From Saccharopolyspora sp. NFXS83 (GTDB lineage Bacteria; Actinomycetota; Actinomycetes; Mycobacteriales; Pseudonocardiaceae): a stretch of DNA of 64,000 bases. The position numbers were made by a program, and so were the translations under genes. This document shows, piece by piece, positions 53,005 through 62,364 of the stretch. Position 1 is the first letter of the stretch, and each line of letters starts with the position of its first letter. The stretch spans positions 248,001 to 312,000 of the forward strand of contig NZ_JAPFGB010000005.1 in the NCBI RefSeq assembly GCF_026241095.1. Direction: 5' to 3'. The notes under the pieces are model-generated. The model was given only the letters and a program-made list of their open reading frames with translations. It had not been told where the DNA came from and searched no databases.

Positions 53005-53826
53005 GCGCTGGTCCCCCACTTCGCGCTACGAGAATCCCCGGTGCACGCCCCGAAAACGAGTTCTCGACCGGACGTGCTCTGACGCGACCGCCGCGCAGAC
53101 CCCTTGCGACGACGGTTCCCGTCCTGTTGGCCGGGCCGCCAGGAGCGCGCCCACCGAGGACAGTGGACAGGCAAATTCCCTGAGAGCACAAGGGATTCGG
53201 CACATCGATCACCCGCCCGCGCCACCACGATCACTCGAACGGGAGTCGATCGCACGGCCGGGCCAGGCCGGGGCGACCATCCTCCCCCTCGCGAACGGGA
53301 CGGGAAACCGCCGCACGACAACGCATCCCCCGCTCCGAGATCATCTCCGGGGGGCTCGCGACGGCGGATCCGAGCTCGCGCCCCACCGGGCGAGCGCTAC
53401 GGGAGGACCTCGACGGCCGAGGTGCTCCGAGGTGGAATCGGCGACCTCGTCCGTCTTCGCGATCCCGCCCACGCCCGGGGTGAGCACGCCCGCGGCGGCC
53501 GTGGCCTCGATCGCGGCGCCGAACCGGGACGGCCTCCGCCTGCAGCCCGCAGTGGTCGAGCACGAGGGCGGCGCTGCCGGCGGCGCCCGCCGGAGTCGCC
53601 AGGCCCCGACCGGCGATGTCCGGGGGCGGCACCGTGCCGCATTGGTCCGCCGAGTCCGATCCGGCGGTCCCGCTCCGCTCCCGGCCAGGCAGGAGGCGGG
53701 CGACCGGGCCGCTGCGACGCCCCCGTCCTGAACCACGCTGGGAGTTCTCGAATCCTGCCCTGCGGCGGCCGGTCTTCGGCTAGGTTCGATCACGTCGTCA
53801 GCGTCGTGAGTTCGGGGAGCAGCGGG
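53005..53826. other. long gap before the trypsin-STAND locus
   Basis: 822 bp without an intact gene, the longest such stretch in the window. It contains a decayed minus-strand gene fragment (listed separately) and otherwise nothing I can assign. Long plus-strand frames that run into the next gene have no start signals. Confidence 0.5.
53341..53632 (-). pseudogene. gene remnant with one frameshift, family not identified
   Basis: Two minus-strand frames join into one protein-like sequence if a base is removed near 53521-53530: DIAGRGLATPAGAAGSAALV then LDHCGLQAEAV in one frame, and RFGAAIEATAAAGVLTPG, VGGIAKTDEVADSTSEHLG and VALARWGA in the next, ending at a stop at 53341-53343. Continuity of sense across the junction suggests a decayed gene. 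I do not recognise the family with confidence. Confidence 0.4.
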
Positions 53827-54150
53827 ATGTCGGATCTGGTCAGGATGCCGTTGGAGAACGGCGGCGAACTGCTCATCGAATCGACCGACGGGCAGGGGTC
53901 GATCCCGGTCGGCGGGGGCGGCAAGGTCGTGCAGGCCTCCGAGACCGTGCAGAAGGCCATGGGCAACATCCGGTCCGCCGCCGAAGCGGTGCTCGGCGAG
54001 CTCCGCGCGATGGAGCAGCCGCCGTCGAAGGTGAACGTGCAGTTCGGCATCAAGGTGACCGGGGAGGCGAGCCTCGCGGTGGCGAAGTCCTCCGGTGAGG
54101 CCAACTTCAACGTGACCATCGAGTGGAACGACGTCAAACCGGACAAGTGA
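53827..54150 (+). CDS. TRYPCO1 (CU044_2847-family) small protein
   Basis: Protein of 107 residues. Start MSDLVRMPLENGGELLIEST and end KVNVQFGIKVTGEASLAVAK then FNVTIEW match the CU044_2847/TRYPCO1 domain (trypsin-co-occurring domain 1) as I know it. It has a beta-strand N-terminus, a helix in the middle (ASETVQKAMGNIRSAAEAVLGELRAM) and paired C-terminal strands. GGGGAG precedes ATG 53827. It stands 75 bp before a trypsin-STAND protein, the partner after which the domain was named. Likely a regulatory subunit or substrate of that protease; mechanism unknown. Confidence 0.82.
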   Translation: MSDLVRMPLENGGELLIESTDGQGSIPVGGGGKVVQASETVQKAMGNIRSAAEAVLGELRAMEQPPSKVNVQFGIKVTGEASLAVAKSSGEANFNVTIEWNDVKPDK

Positions 54151-54225
54151 AACCTGCCGGAGCTCCTGGACGAGGAGGAGTGCGCCGCCAGGTTCGATCG
54201 TCGGAAACCGCGCGGGTGAACTGCC

Positions 54226-57200
54226 ATGACGGAACGTCCTGACCCGACCGCGGCCGAACCGCTGGCCGCGTCGCTGGTCCGCCTCGTCGGCGGCGGGCGG
54301 CTGCTCGGCACCGGCTTCACGCTGCCCGGCGGCCTGATCGCCACGTGCGCGCACGTCATCGCGGGCTTCGACGACGTGCGCGCGCAGTTCCCGCTGCTCG
54401 GGCCCGACGACTGCGCGGTGGCCGTGGTCGAGCGCGACGACGCCGAGGACATCGCGATCCTGGAGCTGCTCGCCCCGCCGGAGCGAGCGCTGCCGACCCC
54501 CATCCGGCTGGACGGCGACCTGCGGAACCACCGCTTCCGCGTCCTCGGGTTCACCGACGCCGAACCGGACGGCGTCTGGGTGTCCGGTTCCCTCGCGGGA
54601 ACGCAGGGCAGGGGCCGCGTCCAGATGCGGGTCGATCCCGATCACGAGCGCATCGTGCGCGGGTTCAGCGGATCTCCGGTGTGGGACGAGGAACTGGGCG
54701 GCGTCGTCGGCATGGTCGTCACCAGGTCCGGGACGACCGCGACGACGGCCCACCTCGTGCCGGTGTCGTCCTTCGGCAGGTGGGCGGCCGACGCGCGCAA
54801 CCCGTACCTCGGGCTGGCGCCGTTCGGGCCGGACGACGCCGCGCACTTCCACGGCCGGGACGAGGCGGTCGAAGAACTGTTGAGCCGCCTGGCTTCGCGG
54901 GACCTGGTCGCCGTCGTGGGCCCGTCCGGCAGTGGGAAGTCGTCGCTGGTCCGAGCCGGTCTGCTGCCCCGGCTGGCGCGGCAGGGCACCGCGGTCGCCG
55001 AGCTCCGCCCCGGCGACCCCCCTGGCCCGGTCCCGGTCGCCGACGGCGCGACCGTGCTGTTCCTGGACCAGTTCGAGGAGTCGGTCATCGCCGACCCCGA
55101 TGCGGCCTGCGAGCGGTTGACGCAGGTCATCGCGCGGATCGACGCCGAACCGGCCGGTCGGCTGCGCGTGGTGCTGACGTTGCGCTCGCAGTCCCTGGAC
55201 GCCCTGATCGGGCCGGGCACCCGCGGGAAGCTCAACGACGCGGTGTGGCTGCTGGATCCGATGGACCACGACGACCTCCGCGAGGCGATCGTGCGTCCAG
55301 CGGAGGGCGGCGGGCTCGCGTTCGAAGTCGGTTTGGTGGACGCCGTCCTGCACGACTGCCCACCGGGGCACGGCACGCTCCCGCTGCTGTCCGAAGCGTT
55401 GAAGCAGCTGTGGGACCGCCGGTACGGCAGCTGGCTGACCCACGCCGCGTACCGGGATCTCGGGCGGCTGCCAGGAGCGTTGCGCGAGCACGCCGACGCC
55501 ACGCTCGCGGCCTTCGGCCCGGAGGAAACCGCGCTCGCCGAGCGGTTGCTGATCAGCCTGACCCGCCCCGACGGCGACGGCGGCCACACGCGCCGCCGCG
55601 CGGAGCTCGACGAACTCGGCCACGACCTCCGGCCCGTCGCCGACGAGCTCGCCGCCGCGCGCCTCGTCGTCATCCGGGAAGGGCAGGTGGAACTGCCGCA
55701 CCAAGCGCTCATCGACCACTGGCCGACGTTGCGCGGCAGGCTCGACGAGGACGCGGTCTTCCTCGCCTGGCTGGCGAAACTGCACGACCTCCGCGACTCC
55801 GGCGGGCAGCTCAGGGGTGCTCCGCTGGCCGAGGCGGCGGAGTGGCGGCGGCGGCGTCCCGACGACATTCCCCCGCCGCAGCGGGAGTTCATCGCCCGCA
55901 GCGAGGACGTGCAACGCCGGTCCCAACGCCGCTGGCGCACCATCACCGCGATCTCGGTGGCCTTGGCCCTCGTCGCCGTCCTGCTCACCGGCGCCGTCGG
56001 GAAGTTCGCCAGCGACGTCAACGACCAGCTGCACACCAGCAACGCCCGCCTGCTCGCGCAAGCCGCCGAGCGGGCGGCGGACGTCGACCCGCGCCAGGCG
56101 CTGCAACTGGCTTTGGCGGCGTACCGGGAAAAGCCCGACAGCGACGAGGCTTATGCCACCCTGTTCGCGCAACGCCTGCACTGGGACGGCGTGAACCGCG
56201 TCGTCGGCCCCGGGCTGATCCCGGACGCCGACGTCTCGTCGTTGCAGGCGAGCGCGGACGGGCAGGTGGTGCTGACGCACCACTCCGATCCCTCCACAGC
56301 CCCGGCGTTGTGGTCGGGCCTCGCCGGACCGCACCCCCGGCATCGCGACCTCCCGGTGGATCCCGTCGTCTCCCCCGCCAACCAGGTGGGGCTCAGCCCG
56401 GACGGCCGGATGCTGATCGTGTTCGAGAGTGGGCCGAACAACGGCGTCCGGCTGCTCGACCTCGCGGATTCGGACCGGCCGATCGCGCTCGTGGCTCAGG
56501 ACGGATCCAGCCCGAACAACGCGAGCGCCGCCGGATTCAGCTGGAACAGCAGGTTCCTCGCGATCCACTCGCGCGAAGCGCAGCAGCCGGTGCACGTGTG
56601 GGATCTGGCGACCGGGCAGGAGGTTCCCAACCGGATCACGCTCGATCCCGCCATCGCGCTGAAGACGGTGTTCCCGTCGTCCGACGGGCGATCGCTGATC
56701 ACCGAGCGGACCGGCGACGGAGGTCGGGACGTCGTGGAGCGCCGAGATCTCGCTTCCGGCGCGAGCCTCCGCAGCTACCCGCTCGAATCGTCGGACGTGC
56801 TCGCGGGGCACGGGACGGTGCTGGCCCGGTGCGAAGGCACCGCGGTGCACGCCATCGACCTGCGCACCGATCGCGTCACCGAACTGCCCGGTACTCCGTG
56901 CAGCAGCCTCGACACCGACCTCACCGGGCAGTACGTCCTGTCCGACATCCCCTACCGGAGCACCCAGGCGGTCATCCACTGGCCGACCTGGCGCAGGGCG
57001 TTCGCGGGCGCGTTCGACATCGACACGGACGTCGAAGAACTACCTGCCCTCGTTCCCAGGGCCGACGGCGAGCTGACGTCCGTGCACCAGCGCGACGGCG
57101 CGGTGGAAGCGAGCGCGGTTCCCACCGTCGCCGAGCGGGTGCGCGGCGAATCGTTCGCGGCGTCCGTGGACGGGCGGCGGTGGCTCACGGCCCGCGACGC

Positions 57201-58161
57201 CGGGGACCCCGACACCGCGGAACTGACCTTGCACGACGTGCACGGCGCCGTGCTGGCGACGGCTGCGGTCCCCGATCCGGACGGCACCTTCCTCTCCGCT
57301 TTCACCGCGACGTTCGATGCGACCGGTGAGCACATCGCCGTCGCGCACGAGTCGACGCTGCGCTTCTACCGCACCTCCGATCTGGCCCTGGAAGCCGAAC
57401 GGACGCTGCCGACCTCGCCGGGGCACGAACCCGCGGAGCGCGGCGAGGACGCCAGGAACATCTCGGTGGCGCGGGGAGCGGGCGGCGAGTTCGCGGTCGG
57501 CAGCGCGGGGATGCTGTCCACCTGGGACTTCCGGACGAAGGACCGGACGGCGCCGCCCGTGGTGCTGGGGCAGGCGGACGCACGAGGGCGATTGCCGAAG
57601 GATCCCCAGCTCACGGCACGCCCCGGGCATCCCGGTGAGCTGCTGGTGGCGCTCGACGGACGGTTGCTGCTGTGGGACGTCGGGGCCCGGAGATCGCTGC
57701 ACGAATTCCCGCTGGACGTCTCCGGTCTCCCCGCGCGGACCGTCGTGTCCTCGGACGGTTCGACCGCGGCCGTCACCGGCGGGTACCCGAACCGGATCAC
57801 CCTGGTCGACCTCGACGAGCAGGTGGTGCTACCGAAAATCAACGCGGACACCGGGAACGCGCTCGGTTTCACCGGTGAGTACCTGTTCACCGGCGACGAT
57901 TCCGACGGTTTCCAGATCTGGAACTGGAAGGATCGCCGACTCGCCGGGACCGTCCCGTCGAACCCGACCGGGACGGATGCGCCCGCGATCGAAGGCGACG
58001 TGTTCCTCGCCGACTCGACGCCGTCCCGGCGGAGCCCGGTTCCGCTGGATCCGGAGCGGTGGTTCCGGGACCTGTGCAGGCTCAGCGATCGCGACTTCAC
58101 CGAACCGGAGACTTCGATCCTGCGGCAACTCGGCGTGAGCACGGAACGCCCCTGCGGTTGA
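54226..58161 (+). CDS. trypsin-like protease / STAND NTPase / WD-type repeat protein
   Basis: Single chain of 1311 residues. Residues about 10-195: trypsin-like domain with His43 (CAHVIAG), Asp75 (EDIAILEL) and Ser148 (GFSGSP). About 200-560: STAND NTPase, Walker A GPSGSGKSS (near 231) and Walker B VLFLDQFEE (near 277), with winged-helix-like ALIDHWPTLRGRL. About 572-594: one hydrophobic helix (TITAISVALALVAVLLTGAV). After it a helical bridge (NARLLAQAAERAADVDPRQA) and a C-terminal repeat region (about 640-1290) of WD-like strands such as VHVWDLATG and LLLWDVG. In predicted bacterial conflict systems such repeats sense an invader, the NTPase oligomerises and the protease is unleashed. Here the repeats would be outside or at the membrane. 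Confidence 0.88.
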   Translation: MTERPDPTAAEPLAASLVRLVGGGRLLGTGFTLPGGLIATCAHVIAGFDDVRAQFPLLGPDDCAVAVVERDDAEDIAILELLAPPERALPTPIRLDGDLRNHRFRVLGFTDAEPDGVWVSGSLAGTQGRGRVQMRVDPDHERIVRGFSGSPVWDEELGGVVGMVVTRSGTTATTAHLVPVSSFGRWAADARNPYLGLAPFGPDDAAHFHGRDEAVEELLSRLASRDLVAVVGPSGSGKSSLVRAGLLPRLARQGTAVAELRPGDPPGPVPVADGATVLFLDQFEESVIADPDAACERLTQVIARIDAEPAGRLRVVLTLRSQSLDALIGPGTRGKLNDAVWLLDPMDHDDLREAIVRPAEGGGLAFEVGLVDAVLHDCPPGHGTLPLLSEALKQLWDRRYGSWLTHAAYRDLGRLPGALREHADATLAAFGPEETALAERLLISLTRPDGDGGHTRRRAELDELGHDLRPVADELAAARLVVIREGQVELPHQALIDHWPTLRGRLDEDAVFLAWLAKLHDLRDSGGQLRGAPLAEAAEWRRRRPDDIPPPQREFIARSEDVQRRSQRRWRTITAISVALALVAVLLTGAVGKFASDVNDQLHTSNARLLAQAAERAADVDPRQALQLALAAYREKPDSDEAYATLFAQRLHWDGVNRVVGPGLIPDADVSSLQASADGQVVLTHHSDPSTAPALWSGLAGPHPRHRDLPVDPVVSPANQVGLSPDGRMLIVFESGPNNGVRLLDLADSDRPIALVAQDGSSPNNASAAGFSWNSRFLAIHSREAQQPVHVWDLATGQEVPNRITLDPAIALKTVFPSSDGRSLITERTGDGGRDVVERRDLASGASLRSYPLESSDVLAGHGTVLARCEGTAVHAIDLRTDRVTELPGTPCSSLDTDLTGQYVLSDIPYRSTQAVIHWPTWRRAFAGAFDIDTDVEELPALVPRADGELTSVHQRDGAVEASAVPTVAERVRGESFAASVDGRRWLTARDAGDPDTAELTLHDVHGAVLATAAVPDPDGTFLSAFTATFDATGEHIAVAHESTLRFYRTSDLALEAERTLPTSPGHEPAERGEDARNISVARGAGGEFAVGSAGMLSTWDFRTKDRTAPPVVLGQADARGRLPKDPQLTARPGHPGELLVALDGRLLLWDVGARRSLHEFPLDVSGLPARTVVSSDGSTAAVTGGYPNRITLVDLDEQVVLPKINADTGNALGFTGEYLFTGDDSDGFQIWNWKDRRLAGTVPSNPTGTDAPAIEGDVFLADSTPSRRSPVPLDPERWFRDLCRLSDRDFTEPETSILRQLGVSTERPCG

Positions 58162-58226
58162 ACCGCGCCGGCGACGAGAATTCGCCACCCCAGCGGGAAG
58201 AGCGGGCTCCGCCACGAGCGGATTCC

Positions 58227-59189
58227 TCAGTCGACGCTCACCACGTACTTGCCCCGCACGCCGCCCGCCTCCAGCGCCCGGTGCGCCGCCGCCGTCTCCT
58301 CCAGCGGGAAGCGCGCGTCCACGGCGGGACGCAGGTTCCCCTCCACCACCTCACGTGCGAGGTCGTCGAAGAGCGCCCGCGCGGGGTTCCCGCTGAAGAA
58401 GCGCACCCGCCCGCGCCCGTGCACGGCGCTGGCCGCGACGTAGCCGAGCGACGCGGCGGGACGCGCCAGGTCGAAGGCGATGGTCACCATGCGTCCACCG
58501 GGCTTCAGCAGGCGCCGGAAGGCGCGCAGGTCGGTGCCAGCGGTGTCGAGGACCACGTCGAACAGGCCCAAGTCCTGCGGCGGGACGCTCCGGTGGTCGA
58601 TCGCGTGCTGAGCGCCGAGTTCGCGGACGAAGTCGAGGTTGGCCGCGCGCGCCAAGCCCGTGACCTCGGCGCCCCGAGCCCGGCCGAGCTGGACCGCGGC
58701 GTTGCCGACACCGCCCGCCGCACCTCGGACGAGCAGTCGTTCGCCGGGGCGCAGCCCGGCCTTGTCGCGCAGTGCCGTGATGGCCGTGGTCGCCACCGGC
58801 AGCGCGGCGGCCTCCACCAGGTCCACGCCCTCCGGGACGCGGCCGAGCCGATCGGCCCGCACGGCCACGTACTCGGCCGCGCTGCCGAAGCCGGTGCGCG
58901 CCAGGACGCCCCACACCCGGTCGCCGACCGCGACGCCCGTCGCACCAGCGCCGAGCGCGGCGACCTCGCCGGTGAAGTCCAACCCGATGCGCTGCGGGAA
59001 CCTCCGTCCGGTGAGGAGGCGGACGCGACCGGTGCGGGCCGCCAGCTCGCCGCCGTTGACGCTGAACGCGCGCACCCGCACGAGCACTTCACCGCGCTTC
59101 GGTTCGGGGCGCGCCACCCGGCCCGCGTACAGCACTTCGGGGCCGCCGTAGCGGTCGAAGAGCACGGCTTTCATCGTGCGGTCGTCCAT
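58227..59189 (-). CDS. quinone oxidoreductase-like MDR dehydrogenase
   Basis: NADPH-dependent oxidoreductase of 320 residues without catalytic zinc, in the zeta-crystallin/quinone-reductase branch of the medium-chain dehydrogenases. KAVLFDRYGGPEVL at the start, GLDFTGEVAALGAGA, cofactor loop GAAGGVGNAAVQLGRARGA, and the end GGVRGKYVVSVD. ATG 59189 has GGAGAAGG upstream. It is divergent from a TetR gene with a palindrome in the 92-bp gap, the usual layout of an inducible detoxifying reductase. Confidence 0.9.
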   Translation of the reverse strand: MDDRTMKAVLFDRYGGPEVLYAGRVARPEPKRGEVLVRVRAFSVNGGELAARTGRVRLLTGRRFPQRIGLDFTGEVAALGAGATGVAVGDRVWGVLARTGFGSAAEYVAVRADRLGRVPEGVDLVEAAALPVATTAITALRDKAGLRPGERLLVRGAAGGVGNAAVQLGRARGAEVTGLARAANLDFVRELGAQHAIDHRSVPPQDLGLFDVVLDTAGTDLRAFRRLLKPGGRMVTIAFDLARPAASLGYVAASAVHGRGRVRFFSGNPARALFDDLAREVVEGNLRPAVDARFPLEETAAAHRALEAGGVRGKYVVSVD

Positions 59190-59240
59190 CGTTGCCACCT
59201 TCTCCGGCAGGGCCGTTGTCGGGGCCGAGCGTAAGCTTCG

Positions 59241-59262
59241 AAGTGGACGGTGCCGTCCGTTT
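59241..59262. promoter_or_regulatory. TetR operator candidate in the MDR/TetR gap
   Basis: GGACGG-tg-CCGTCC perfect arms within an extended 22-bp symmetry (AAGTGGACGG / CCGTCCGTTT), 20 bp before the TetR start and 52 bp before the MDR start. Confidence 0.6.
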
Positions 59263-59281
59263 CGGCCGGAGGTGAGAGACA

Positions 59282-59968
59282 GTGGTGGCGGAATCCTCTC
59301 GGATACCGGACGGGGAGAGGCTGCGAGCAGACGCCCGGCGCAACCGGGAGCGCATCCTCGTCGCGGCCCGCGCGGTCTTCGCCGAGCACGGGATCGACGC
59401 CCCGATGGCGACCGTGGCCCGGCGGGCCGGCGTCGGCGTGGCGACGCTGTACCGGCGCTTCCCCGCTCGGGACGACCTGGTGCGCGCCGCGTTCGCGCGG
59501 CAACTGGAGACCTGCGCGCAGGCGCTCACCGAGGCGGTGGCCGATCCCGACCCGTGGCGGGGCTTCCGGCGGCTGGTCGAGACGGCGTGCGAGCTGCAGC
59601 GGGAGGAGCGCGGGTTCTCGGCCGCGTTCGCCACGGCCTTCCCGGGCAGCACCGCGGACCACGCGCGGCGCGCCGAGCGGGAGCTCACGGCCCTGATCCG
59701 CAGGGCCCAGGCCGCGGGCGCGCTGCGGGCCGACTTCCACCCCTCCGATCTCGGCGTGGCCCTGCTGTCGCACTGCGGCCTGGTCACCGCCCTGCCCCAC
59801 GACGGGGCGGCGTCCAGACGCCTGGTGGCGTACTTGCTCCAGTCCTTCCGCGCCGAGGCGGCGCACGAAGTCCTGCCGCCGCCCAGCGATCTGCCGCTGC
59901 GCAGCCTCCCGCTCTCCGCCGACGGAACTCGGGCGCAGCCCTGGCCCGCGAACGGGGCCCGTCAGTAG
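59282..59968 (+). CDS. TetR-family regulator of the MDR gene
   Basis: TetR protein of 228 residues: RERILVAARAVFAEHGIDAP, ATVARRAGVGVATLYRRFPARDDLVRAAF helix-turn-helix, then a C-terminal domain with VALLSHCGLV. GGAGGTGAG precedes GTG 59282. The divergent MDR gene is the likely target. Its end overlaps the convergent MBL-fold gene by 7 bp. Confidence 0.9.
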   Translation: MVAESSRIPDGERLRADARRNRERILVAARAVFAEHGIDAPMATVARRAGVGVATLYRRFPARDDLVRAAFARQLETCAQALTEAVADPDPWRGFRRLVETACELQREERGFSAAFATAFPGSTADHARRAERELTALIRRAQAAGALRADFHPSDLGVALLSHCGLVTALPHDGAASRRLVAYLLQSFRAEAAHEVLPPPSDLPLRSLPLSADGTRAQPWPANGARQ

Positions 59969-60591
59969 CCCCGCGCGACCCACGCGTCGAAGTGGGGTTT
60001 GACGGCGCCGATCGTGGTGCCCTCGCCGTGACCGGGGCGCACGCGGGTCCGGTCCGGGAGCACCAGCAGGCGCTCCCGGATCGACTTCGTGATCGTCCTG
60101 AAGTCGGAGAAGGACCGCCCGGTGGCACCGGGGCCGCCCGCGAACAGCGTGTCCCCGGTGAACACCGTGCCGAGATCGGGGCAGTACAAGCACACCGAAC
60201 CCGGCGAATGCCCCGGCGTGTGCACGACCTGCAGCGCCGCCCTTCCCACGGCGATCTGCTGGCGGTCCGCCAGCCCGTGGTCCGGCATCCGTTCCGGGTG
60301 GGTCAACCGCCACAGCGGCAGGTCGTGGGGGTGCAGGTACAGCGGGGCGCCGACGGCGTCGGCGAATTCGGGCGCGAGCCGGACGTGGTCGTCGTGCGCG
60401 TGCGTGGCCAGCACGGCGCAGACCTTCCGGCCCGCCACCAGTTCCCGGACCGCGTCCGGGTCGTGCGGAACGTCGATCACGACGCACTCGTGCTCGTCCC
60501 CGACGACCCACGCGTTGTTGGTCACCTCGTGGACTTCTCCGTCGAGGGAGAACTTCCCCGTCGTCGTCCCGTGATCGATGCGAACGGCCAT
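59962..60591 (-). CDS. MBL-fold hydrolase linked to mycothiol-dependent formaldehyde oxidation
   Basis: Metallo-beta-lactamase-fold thioester hydrolase of 209 residues of the glyoxalase II type. Metal motifs: THAHDDH (near 63), HTPGHSPGSV, FTGDTLF and PGHGEGT. It follows the mycothiol-dependent formaldehyde dehydrogenase by 48 bp on the same strand. In actinobacteria such a gene pair is common, and the hydrolase is thought to cleave S-formylmycothiol to formate and mycothiol. The role is inferred from this conserved pairing. Confidence 0.85.
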   Translation of the reverse strand: MAVRIDHGTTTGKFSLDGEVHEVTNNAWVVGDEHECVVIDVPHDPDAVRELVAGRKVCAVLATHAHDDHVRLAPEFADAVGAPLYLHPHDLPLWRLTHPERMPDHGLADRQQIAVGRAALQVVHTPGHSPGSVCLYCPDLGTVFTGDTLFAGGPGATGRSFSDFRTITKSIRERLLVLPDRTRVRPGHGEGTTIGAVKPHFDAWVARGY

Positions 60592-60639
60592 CTCGATCCC
60601 TTCCAGGTCGCTCTCTTCACCATCATCCGGCTCTCGGGG

Positions 60640-61722
60640 TCAGAACGTGACCACCGAGCGCAGGACCTCACCGCGGTGCATCTTCTCGAACGCCGCCTCG
60701 ACGTCGTCGAGCGCGATCTCCTCGGTGACGAACCGGTCCAACGGCAACCGGCCCTGCTGGTAGAGCTCCGCGAGCATCGGGAAGTCGCGTTCCGGCAGGC
60801 AATCCCCGTACCAGCTCGACTTGAGCGCCCCGCCGCGCGCGAACACGTCCAGCAGCGGCAGTTCGAGCCGCATGTCCGGGGACGGCACGCCGACCAGCAC
60901 CACCGTGCCCGCGAGGTCGCGCGCGTAGAAGGCCTGGGTGTAGGTCTGGGGCACGCCGACGGCGTCGACGACCAGGTCCGCGCCGTTGCCGCCGGTCAGC
61001 TCGCGGATGGCCTCGACGGTGTCGGCTTCGGCGGCGTTGACGGTGTGGGTGGCGCCGAACTCGCGCGCCCACTCCAGCTTCGCCGGATCCTTGTCCACCG
61101 CGATGATCCGGCGAGCACCCGCCATGTCGGCCCCGACGATGGCCCCGTTGCCGACGCCGCCGCACCCGATGACGGCGACCGAGTCGCCGGGCCCCGCGCC
61201 GCCGGTGTTGACGGCCGCGCCGATGCCCGCCATCACACCGCAGCCCAGCAGCCCGACCACGGCGGGCCGCGCTGCCGGATCCACCTTCGTGCACTGTCCT
61301 GAGTGGACGAGGGTGCGCTCGGCGAAGCCGCCGATCCCGAGCGCGGGCGAGAGCGGCGTGCCGTCGTCGAGGGTCATCGACTGCGCCGCGTTGTGCGTGT
61401 CGAAGCAGTACTGCGGACGCCCGCGCCGGCACGCCCGGCACACCCCGCAGACCGCCCGCCAGTTCAGCACGACGAAATCTCCCGGCGCCACGTTGCGCAC
61501 GCCGTCGCCCACCGAGTCGACGACGCCCGCTACCTCGTGCCCGAGCAGGAACGGGAAGTCGTCGTTGATGCCGCCTTCGCGGTAGTGCAGGTCGGTGTGG
61601 CAGACCCCGCACGCCTGCACGCGCACGACGACCTCGCCCGGCCCCGGGTCGGGGACATGAATCGTGGTGACCTCGACGGGCTTGCCTCGTCCGGTCGCCA
61701 CCACGCCACGCACTGCGGTCAC
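60640..61722 (-). CDS. S-(hydroxymethyl)mycothiol dehydrogenase
   Basis: Zinc- and NAD-dependent class III-like alcohol dehydrogenase of 360 residues that oxidises the formaldehyde-mycothiol adduct. Catalytic zinc: [10 protein letters not shown] and GHEVAG; structural zinc: [18 protein letters not shown] motif [13 protein letters not shown]. Segments such as [25 protein letters not shown] are characteristic of the mycothiol (MscR/AdhE2) branch as I recall it. It follows the sarcosine oxidase genes, which release formaldehyde, and precedes the MBL-fold hydrolase: a detoxification cassette. Confidence 0.92.
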   Translation of the reverse strand: MTAVRGVVATGRGKPVEVTTIHVPDPGPGEVVVRVQACGVCHTDLHYREGGINDDFPFLLGHEVAGVVDSVGDGVRNVAPGDFVVLNWRAVCGVCRACRRGRPQYCFDTHNAAQSMTLDDGTPLSPALGIGGFAERTLVHSGQCTKVDPAARPAVVGLLGCGVMAGIGAAVNTGGAGPGDSVAVIGCGGVGNGAIVGADMAGARRIIAVDKDPAKLEWAREFGATHTVNAAEADTVEAIRELTGGNGADLVVDAVGVPQTYTQAFYARDLAGTVVLVGVPSPDMRLELPLLDVFARGGALKSSWYGDCLPERDFPMLAELYQQGRLPLDRFVTEEIALDDVEAAFEKMHRGEVLRSVVTF

Positions 61723-61776
61723 TGGCGAACTCCCATTCCGTGTGGGGATGTGTTGACTGTCTTCGCGAACCGGGGG

Positions 61777-62364
61777 TCAGCTCGCGTACTCGGCTGATGC
61801 GTCGATCAGCCAGTCGGCGACGTAGCGGGCGAACGACGAGCGCACGAGCAGCCAGAAGCTCGGCTGCTCGGCGTCCCGGCACACCAGGATCACGCCCGCC
61901 CGCGCCAGCAAGGTCTGCGCGCAGCGGTCCGCGCCGAACACGCGGGGGTGCAGGTCGAGCGCGCACCCCTTGTTGAGGACCTCGCGCGCCTTCGGCCCCG
62001 AGACCTCCAGGATCGTGCGGTTCGCCGACAGGTCCACCACCGACCCGTGGTCCTCCGCCAGCGCGGTGGCGAGGGTGTCCTGGACGGACTCCGCGGCCCC
62101 TTCCCCGCCCACCAGCAGCCACTCGTCGGGGCCCAGCCACAGCGCCAGCAGCTCCCCGGCTCGGACCGCGGTGCCCGGCAGGTTCGGCGGCATCGCGCCG
62201 ATCGCGGTGCCGATGCGTTCGGCCGCGGCCCCCTTGGGGTCCATCCGGAGCCCGATCTGGGCGCGGAAGGGGATTTCGGAGATCCGCACGGCGCCGGGCA
62301 CCGAGTGCCGGTCCAGCAGGTCCGCACGGGAGGTCAACGGGGAATCGCCGTAGGGCTCAGCCAT
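61777..62364 (-). CDS. soxG: sarcosine oxidase gamma subunit
   Basis: Small subunit (195 residues) of heterotetrameric sarcosine oxidase. Family features: [13 protein letters not shown] near the N-terminus, [46 protein letters not shown], and [23 protein letters not shown] 62364 overlaps the soxA stop by 8 bp, so the subunits are translationally coupled. Confidence 0.93.
   Translation of the reverse strand: MAEPYGDSPLTSRADLLDRHSVPGAVRISEIPFRAQIGLRMDPKGAAAERIGTAIGAMPPNLPGTAVRAGELLALWLGPDEWLLVGGEGAAESVQDTLATALAEDHGSVVDLSANRTILEVSGPKAREVLNKGCALDLHPRVFGADRCAQTLLARAGVILVCRDAEQPSFWLLVRSSFARYVADWLIDASAEYAS

Noticed and set aside
53341-56979. 1212-codon minus-strand frame opposite the trypsin-STAND gene
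   Set aside because: It is the antisense shadow of a GC-rich gene: the plus strand has a clear protease triad, Walker motifs and repeats, while the minus translation is Arg/Pro/Gly-rich without motifs. Only its last part (53341-53632), beyond the gene, was kept as a possible remnant.
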